Below are positions 32,275-36,742 of a DNA stretch of 36,742 nt, one piece after another. Position 1 is the first letter of the stretch. Every line of letters starts with the position of its first letter. The position numbers and the translations under genes are program-made. The notes beneath the pieces were generated by a model. It saw only the letters and a program-made list of their open reading frames with translations. It had not been told where the DNA came from and ran no database searches. The stretch is from a virus: the IMG/VR virus record IMGVR_UViG_3300049043_000085, positions 1-36,742 of that record. One strand, 5' to 3'.

Positions 32275-34359
32275 ATGACTGAGGCACGGACGTTAACAAG
32301 CAAACGACTTCGGGCCGCGTTGTGGATGGCCGCGAAGGGGAAGTGTTCTATCTGTGGCGTATACCTCGGATCGGACTGGCACGCAGACCACATTGTTCCT
32401 TGGTCCGTCACCAAGCGGACGAACGTTCATGAAATGCAGGCGCTTTGTCCTGCTTGTAATTTGAAGAAGGGGAAGACGATGGAAATTAATTTGGATAAAG
32501 CCAGACCTGGTCAGGCAAACGCAATCTCGACAATCGTGGAACGTATAACAACAGACAAAACGCACACTTCAATCGTTCTTCCAACTCGATACGGCAAATC
32601 GGATGTGATCCGGCTTTCTGCGTTACAGTTGTTTGCAAACAAAATCGTCTCTGGGTCCATTGTGCTGTCGCCCGGTGGTGACTTGCGAAATCAAATCGTA
32701 AGGGCGTCTAAAGTTCGAGACATGTGCGATCGTTACGGCATACCTGTTGGGATTGCGAAAAACGTTCATGAATGGAGGCATGCTGAAAACGACCCTTTTG
32801 CTAACGGGAGATATTTGATTTCTACAACCATTCAATACGCGAACAGAAACGTTGACGACATTTCTGGTTTGATCAACAGCCGTTTTTACATGACAGGATT
32901 GCCGGTTGTCGTTTTCGTTGACGAGACGCACATGGTCAGCAACAAAAACAAATGGGGCAGATCCATACAGAGATTTCTGATGGACGCAAACGGGAACGAT
33001 AACGGGGCCCGTGTGGTTTTGCTGACTGCCACTGCTGATCGTGCAGACGGTGCGGAGATTCCAGGCTTTGAGTATGAGTTTGTTGATCAAGAGCGATGGG
33101 TCAAAACCATTCGCACGCCACTTGGGGAACACGTTCAAGTCGATCTTTACGAAGGTGTAAAAAAACGGGTCAAAATCAAAGCGCATTGCGAGGTTACATT
33201 TAAAGATGCGTGGAATGAAACCCCGTCTCCGTTATGTACCTTGTCGCGAGATTGCATCGACGTAGAGGCTCGCGAAATTGTTGACAGCATCGCCGCATCC
33301 GATAGCAGGAAGTTGTCTGAACTGTCTCCTTCGCAGGCTAGGTTGGTAATTGGAAAGGCGGTTCGAGATGAAAATATCATGCGAAAGGGTGTAGCCATGT
33401 TTGTTTCGGAGTTGAAACGAGCGAAGGAGCTGTTGCCGGAACTTGCTGGAATTGTTTTTACGGGACACGACGAAGATTCTGACTCAGAGGCGAACGATCA
33501 TGCGAACAAGGTCAGGAGGTTGGTCGAGGATATGTCAGATTTTGAATGCGTAATCGCTACGTCGAAATCTGAAGACGACACGGTATCAAACCATCTAAGC
33601 AAATTTGAAAAAGGTTTTGGCGATGTACTTATTGTCAAAAACGCTGGCGGCGCTGGTTTTGACTGCTCACGATTAAAAGTGCTTTTAGATCTTTCTTCCG
33701 TGCGAACATTTTCTAGTACTGTTCAAAGATTGATGCGTGTCGCTACGCCTCACGGCAGCGTAATCAACGCCGTGGTTATTACATTGGCCGATACGATCTT
33801 GTCTGCAATTTGGGATCGCGTTGTTTCTGAATCTGGAGGCGAGTGGGTGGATGGGGAAATGGCGTTGATTGATTCGACGATCGTGCCAAAAGAGGAGTCT
33901 CCACCCAACCCAAAACGCACATGGAGCATTGTTGGTGGCGGTGTTTCTGCCTACGACGATACAGAGGGAAATTTAGGGGACATGGAAATGTGGGAAAAAG
34001 TTGAAGCATTTTTGAATGCGGTTCCACAGGCGATCACGGTTTGCACAAAACCGATGATTGCAAAAGCTCTTAAGTCGACAGCAAGCGGTTCCGTGGAAAT
34101 TTTCCCTGATGATGAAATGAAGGACACTAAGGATTCGATTGTGAGTTGCGCCGGGAAGGTTGCTAGATCGCGCATGGTTGGTACTGAGTATTCGCAAGAG
34201 CGGTACAGGGAGACCATCAAGGCGATCTACAAAGAAATGTTTGATTTTGCAAATGTTGATTATTGCGAGTTGGTTTGCATTTCAGACATCCAAACGCTTA
34301 AGAAGTTGAAGTCAGCCATCAGTCACATTGCGGATGAAAGCAACGTTGTATGGCACTGA
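32275..34359 (+). CDS. HNH nuclease-SF2 helicase fusion
   Basis: 694 residues, intact. N-terminal HNH domain with C24-C27 (CSICG), DWHADHIVPWS and C58-C61 (LCPACNLKKG). The helicase part carries a degenerate Walker A (PTRYGKSD, 103-110), DETH box (VVVFVDETH, 216-219), motif III LLTATA (about 249-254) and motif VI TVQRLMRVATP. C-terminal 200 residues unknown. A predicted nuclease coupled to a DNA translocase, possibly for replication, recombination or defence/anti-defence. The start follows a terminator, so it likely has its own promoter. Confidence 0.8.
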   Translation: MTEARTLTSKRLRAALWMAAKGKCSICGVYLGSDWHADHIVPWSVTKRTNVHEMQALCPACNLKKGKTMEINLDKARPGQANAISTIVERITTDKTHTSIVLPTRYGKSDVIRLSALQLFANKIVSGSIVLSPGGDLRNQIVRASKVRDMCDRYGIPVGIAKNVHEWRHAENDPFANGRYLISTTIQYANRNVDDISGLINSRFYMTGLPVVVFVDETHMVSNKNKWGRSIQRFLMDANGNDNGARVVLLTATADRADGAEIPGFEYEFVDQERWVKTIRTPLGEHVQVDLYEGVKKRVKIKAHCEVTFKDAWNETPSPLCTLSRDCIDVEAREIVDSIAASDSRKLSELSPSQARLVIGKAVRDENIMRKGVAMFVSELKRAKELLPELAGIVFTGHDEDSDSEANDHANKVRRLVEDMSDFECVIATSKSEDDTVSNHLSKFEKGFGDVLIVKNAGGAGFDCSRLKVLLDLSSVRTFSSTVQRLMRVATPHGSVINAVVITLADTILSAIWDRVVSESGGEWVDGEMALIDSTIVPKEESPPNPKRTWSIVGGGVSAYDDTEGNLGDMEMWEKVEAFLNAVPQAITVCTKPMIAKALKSTASGSVEIFPDDEMKDTKDSIVSCAGKVARSRMVGTEYSQERYRETIKAIYKEMFDFANVDYCELVCISDIQTLKKLKSAISHIADESNVVWH

Positions 34360-34988
34360 AAGAAGACGACAAAATTCAATCAAGTCCTCGCGCGTCGAAA
34401 GATCCGAAGAGCTACGAATACGCTAGGCAAATGGTGTACGTACTCAAGACGGTTTGGGGTCGCGTATCCTTTGACATTAAGCACTGGGAAAAGGAACTGG
34501 AAGAAGCGAAAAAGAACCAGATATGGCTAAGGCACAAGCCGTCTTATGGTTCGCTTGAAGAGTTGCTTGAAAAGGAAGTTGGGTATTCAAAGGCAGAGGA
34601 GAATGCCAAGGTGCAAATGGCCCGAGACAATCCATCGCCACCCGCCGATCAGAAGGAAGCACCCCGCAATCCGAACGGAAGGAAGGGTAAGGAATCTGAT
34701 AACAATGTAATTAGATTAAGACAAGGCAACGACACCACCTACACCCTCCGCCGCCTAGCCCGAGACAATCCCGAGCTGCTCGACAAGATCGAAGCTGGCG
34801 AATTGACCGTCAACGCCGCCGCCATCCAAGCAGGCATTCGCAAAAAGCCTACGCCAGAGCAGCAGTGTTTGCGGGGTTTTAAGAAGTCATCCAGCCGTTT
34901 GGATGTTATACGACGTGTCATTGACGAATTGCAACCGCATGAACTGGTCGTTGTACGCGACTGGATTGAAATGAAGTTGAAGAACTAG
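34350..34988 (+). CDS. Phage early protein, replication-partition type
   Basis: 212 residues, overlapping the helicase end by 10 bases. A basic, acidic-patched N-terminus and a hydrophilic linker (RNPNGRKGKESD) lead to a conserved C-terminal module (YTLRRLARDNPELLDKIEAG, ELTVNAAAIQAGIRKKPTPE), which I recognise as common in phage proteins of unknown role. A partner of the helicase or the exonuclease is possible. Confidence 0.6.
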   Translation: MALKEDDKIQSSPRASKDPKSYEYARQMVYVLKTVWGRVSFDIKHWEKELEEAKKNQIWLRHKPSYGSLEELLEKEVGYSKAEENAKVQMARDNPSPPADQKEAPRNPNGRKGKESDNNVIRLRQGNDTTYTLRRLARDNPELLDKIEAGELTVNAAAIQAGIRKKPTPEQQCLRGFKKSSSRLDVIRRVIDELQPHELVVVRDWIEMKLKN

Positions 34989-35010
34989 TTTTTCACTAAA
35001 GGACCAACAC

Positions 35011-35916
35011 ATGACGAAGACACAGAGCACCGGGATCCATCGGGATGTCCCGTTTGAAAAGTACCTCGAATGGGACGCGGTTTCCAATAGCCGATTGGGG
35101 CTGGCCAATAGGTCGCTGCGGCACTACCAGGCAGGGTTCCAAGGGGATCCAACGCCGGCCATGCGGCTCGGGTCGTTTATCCATTGCGGATGCCTCGAGG
35201 TGCGCAAACTGATGATGCGGTACGTGTTCATGCCCGACTACTCCAAGTTCGAGGAAAACGTCACCGGCAACGGCGAGCGATCGTTCTCCAAGGCGACCAA
35301 GTTCGTCAAAAGCAAAGAGGACGCGTTCCGGCAATTGAACGCGGACAAAGAGATCATTTCCGAGGACGACTACCACAAACTGCTGGGGATCGCTCAGAGT
35401 TTGCAGGACAACCCCGAGGTGGTGCGGCTGCTCAAGCAAGGTGAGTCCGAGGTATCGATCGCATGGAACGATGAGGCGACCGGTTTGGCGTGCAAGGCGC
35501 GATGCGATTGGTTGCACATCGCCGACGATCACGCGGTCATTCTGGACCTAAAGACGACCCAGGACGCCAAGCGGTTCGAGGACTCGATCCTCAAGTACGG
35601 ATACCACCGCCAGGCCGCGCTCTATCAACGCGGCGTTCAAGCGGTCACGGGCAAGCTGGCCACGGTGTACATGCTGGCCGTTGAGACCACGGCGCCGTTT
35701 GCTTGCCGTGTTGCTCCCGTCGATGCCGACACCATCGCGATCGGTGTCACCGAGGTGGACGAGCTGCTGGCCCGCGTTGCGGAATCGATTGAGACCGGTA
35801 CGTGGCCCAGCTACGCGAACCCCGAATCGTGGCGGTTGCCGGAGTGGTACACGCGCAAGCTGGCGACCGAGCCGGTGGAGCTTGTGATGGACGACGGTGA
35901 AGTGGTGGTTGTGTGA
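35011..35916 (+). CDS. RecE-like PD-(D/E)XK exonuclease
   Basis: 301 residues, intact. Motifs of DUF3799/RecE-type nucleases: GSFIHCGCLE (H58), E147 in SEVSIAWND, D166 in CKARCDW, D179 and K181 in VILDLKTTQ, and the YHRQAALYQRG Q-motif (Q201, Y205). Such enzymes degrade one strand at double-strand ends and feed a single-strand annealing protein, and the next gene may supply a partner. Confidence 0.8.
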   Translation: MTKTQSTGIHRDVPFEKYLEWDAVSNSRLGLANRSLRHYQAGFQGDPTPAMRLGSFIHCGCLEVRKLMMRYVFMPDYSKFEENVTGNGERSFSKATKFVKSKEDAFRQLNADKEIISEDDYHKLLGIAQSLQDNPEVVRLLKQGESEVSIAWNDEATGLACKARCDWLHIADDHAVILDLKTTQDAKRFEDSILKYGYHRQAALYQRGVQAVTGKLATVYMLAVETTAPFACRVAPVDADTIAIGVTEVDELLARVAESIETGTWPSYANPESWRLPEWYTRKLATEPVELVMDDGEVVVV

Positions 35917-35945
35917 TTTACTTTTCTACGTGGGAGGATTTGCAA

Positions 35946-36268
35946 ATGAGAGTGACTGAGTTATGTCCGAGTCCGCACCTGGAGCCGCTCGACATCGGCG
36001 ACCGGATCGGCGACGAGCGGGTGTTGACCATGAAGGCCGTCCAGGTCGAAACGGTCGGCAGCGAACAGGTAAAAAAGGGTGTCCTGTTTTCGAGGAGTTC
36101 GATCGAGGACTGGTCCTCAACAAGACCAACAGCCGTCAGATCGCGGCGCTGTACGGGTCCGAGACCAAAACCTGGAAGGGGAAGAAAATCACGCTGTACC
36201 GCAGCGAGACCAGTTTCCAAAACAAGACCGTCAACTGCGTCCGCGTGCGTGACACGCGGCCGGAATAG
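35946..36268 (+). CDS. Recombination-associated phage protein, one base missing
   Basis: ATG 35946 after GGGAGGAT. MRVTELCPSPHLEPLDIGDR continues to VKKGVL; one missing base near 36085 restores FEEFDRGLVLNKTNSRQIAA and LYGSETKTWKGKKITLYRSE, then VRVRDTRPE. Repaired length is 107 residues. The LNKTN...WxGKxITLY pattern is a well-spread phage early family, usually beside recombination genes. Single-strand DNA binding is a guess. Confidence 0.65.
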
Positions 36269-36277
36269 GAGGGCGCA

Positions 36278-36475
36278 ATGGTTGAGCAACTGGTATGGAT
36301 TTCGGCTTGTGATCCGCCGGACGACTCCATCATGGTATTGGTCTACGGGCCCAACATGAGCGAGGCGGTGTGGATGGGTTATCGAGACGGCGACTACTGG
36401 CGCGAACCCAATGGGGCGATGCTGGCCGACGTCCACTACTGGGCCGAGCTGCCTAAGGGGCCCGACCAATGCTGA
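36278..36475 (+). CDS. DUF551-like small protein
   Basis: 65 residues: MVEQLVWISACDPPDDSIMV, then YWAELPKGPDQC. The PPD...HYWxxLPxxP plan is that of DUF551 proteins, common and uncharacterised in phages. The next gene overlaps its end. Confidence 0.65.
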   Translation: MVEQLVWISACDPPDDSIMVLVYGPNMSEAVWMGYRDGDYWREPNGAMLADVHYWAELPKGPDQC

Positions 36476-36738
36476 CCGAATTGATCACGCAGCAGATTCA
36501 CGAACGCAACGAGGCAGACGCGGTTGCGATCGCCGAAGAAATGATCGCCGACGGCGACGCAGTCCGCATTGTGCAGTTTCTCGAACGGGTCGCTCGCGAC
36601 GAGGATCCGCACAAACTGATCACAGCCCTGTTTGCGTCGGTGCATGAGGCGATGCGGCTGGGTGCCTTGGCCGGCATCGAGCACGGGATCGAGATCACTC
36701 ACGACAGCTTCCGCACGTCGCGGCCGCTGCTCAATTGA
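36469..36738 (+). CDS. Small helical early protein
   Basis: 89 residues: MLTELITQQIHERNEADAVA, then IVQFLERVARDEDPHKLITA. Predicted all helical and acidic; no family recognised. It ends 4 bases from the window end. If the molecule is circular the next gene is the small membrane protein at 28, in the same direction. Confidence 0.6.
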   Translation: MLTELITQQIHERNEADAVAIAEEMIADGDAVRIVQFLERVARDEDPHKLITALFASVHEAMRLGALAGIEHGIEITHDSFRTSRPLLN

Positions 36739-36742
36739 ACGC

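Overview
The window looks like the genome of a temperate tailed phage (siphovirus-like) of a planctomycete, or a prophage with no host flank visible. Portal, protease/capsid, tail tube, tape-measure and fibre genes are present, there are two tyrosine recombinases, and no bacterial housekeeping gene appears in 36.7 kb. The host assignment is inference: GC-rich REP-like dispersed palindromes (TAGCC...GGCTA families) and the style of several small proteins recall Rhodopirellula/Blastopirellula-type genomes.

Layout. (1) 28-2864, plus strand: a small membrane protein, a broken replication-type protein, a small gene, a calcineurin-like phosphoesterase and an unknown, tightly coupled. (2) 2933-4240, plus strand: three small ORFs separated by attC-like sites, i.e. 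an integron-style cassette cluster without an integrase. (3) 4231-4832: two more small plus-strand genes, then a REP doublet where the two transcription directions converge. (4) 28705-5021, minus strand: zinc-ribbon membrane protein, lipoprotein peptidase, membrane proteins, gpW-like protein, lambda-type portal, a tyrosine integrase inserted after the portal, prohead protease-capsid fusion, decoration and connector proteins, tail tube, tail chaperones, fibres, tape measure, distal tail proteins, a glycosyltransferase-like protein, an SNase-like protein, and finally a GpA-type terminase. (5) 29623-28760, minus: a second integrase, next to a tRNA-Asp-like 3' fragment that is a candidate attP. 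(6) 29849-36738, plus strand: excisionase-like HTH, a possible operator, a zinc/HTH protein, a ParB-like protein, an HNH-helicase fusion, a RecE-like exonuclease and small genes. The last gene ends at the window edge and the first starts 27 bases in on the same strand, so the window could be one circular molecule opened arbitrarily.

A striking property is that at least fifteen otherwise well-preserved genes carry single-base insertions or deletions. On both strands the broken halves rejoin to whole-codon lengths. This looks more like an unpolished assembly than decay, though decay is not excluded. I give such genes as one CDS each and note where the frame changes.

Most informative features: the cassette cluster inside a phage, the second integrase embedded in the head operon, REP-like repeats that supply stop codons or coding repeats, and the HNH-SF2 helicase fusion.
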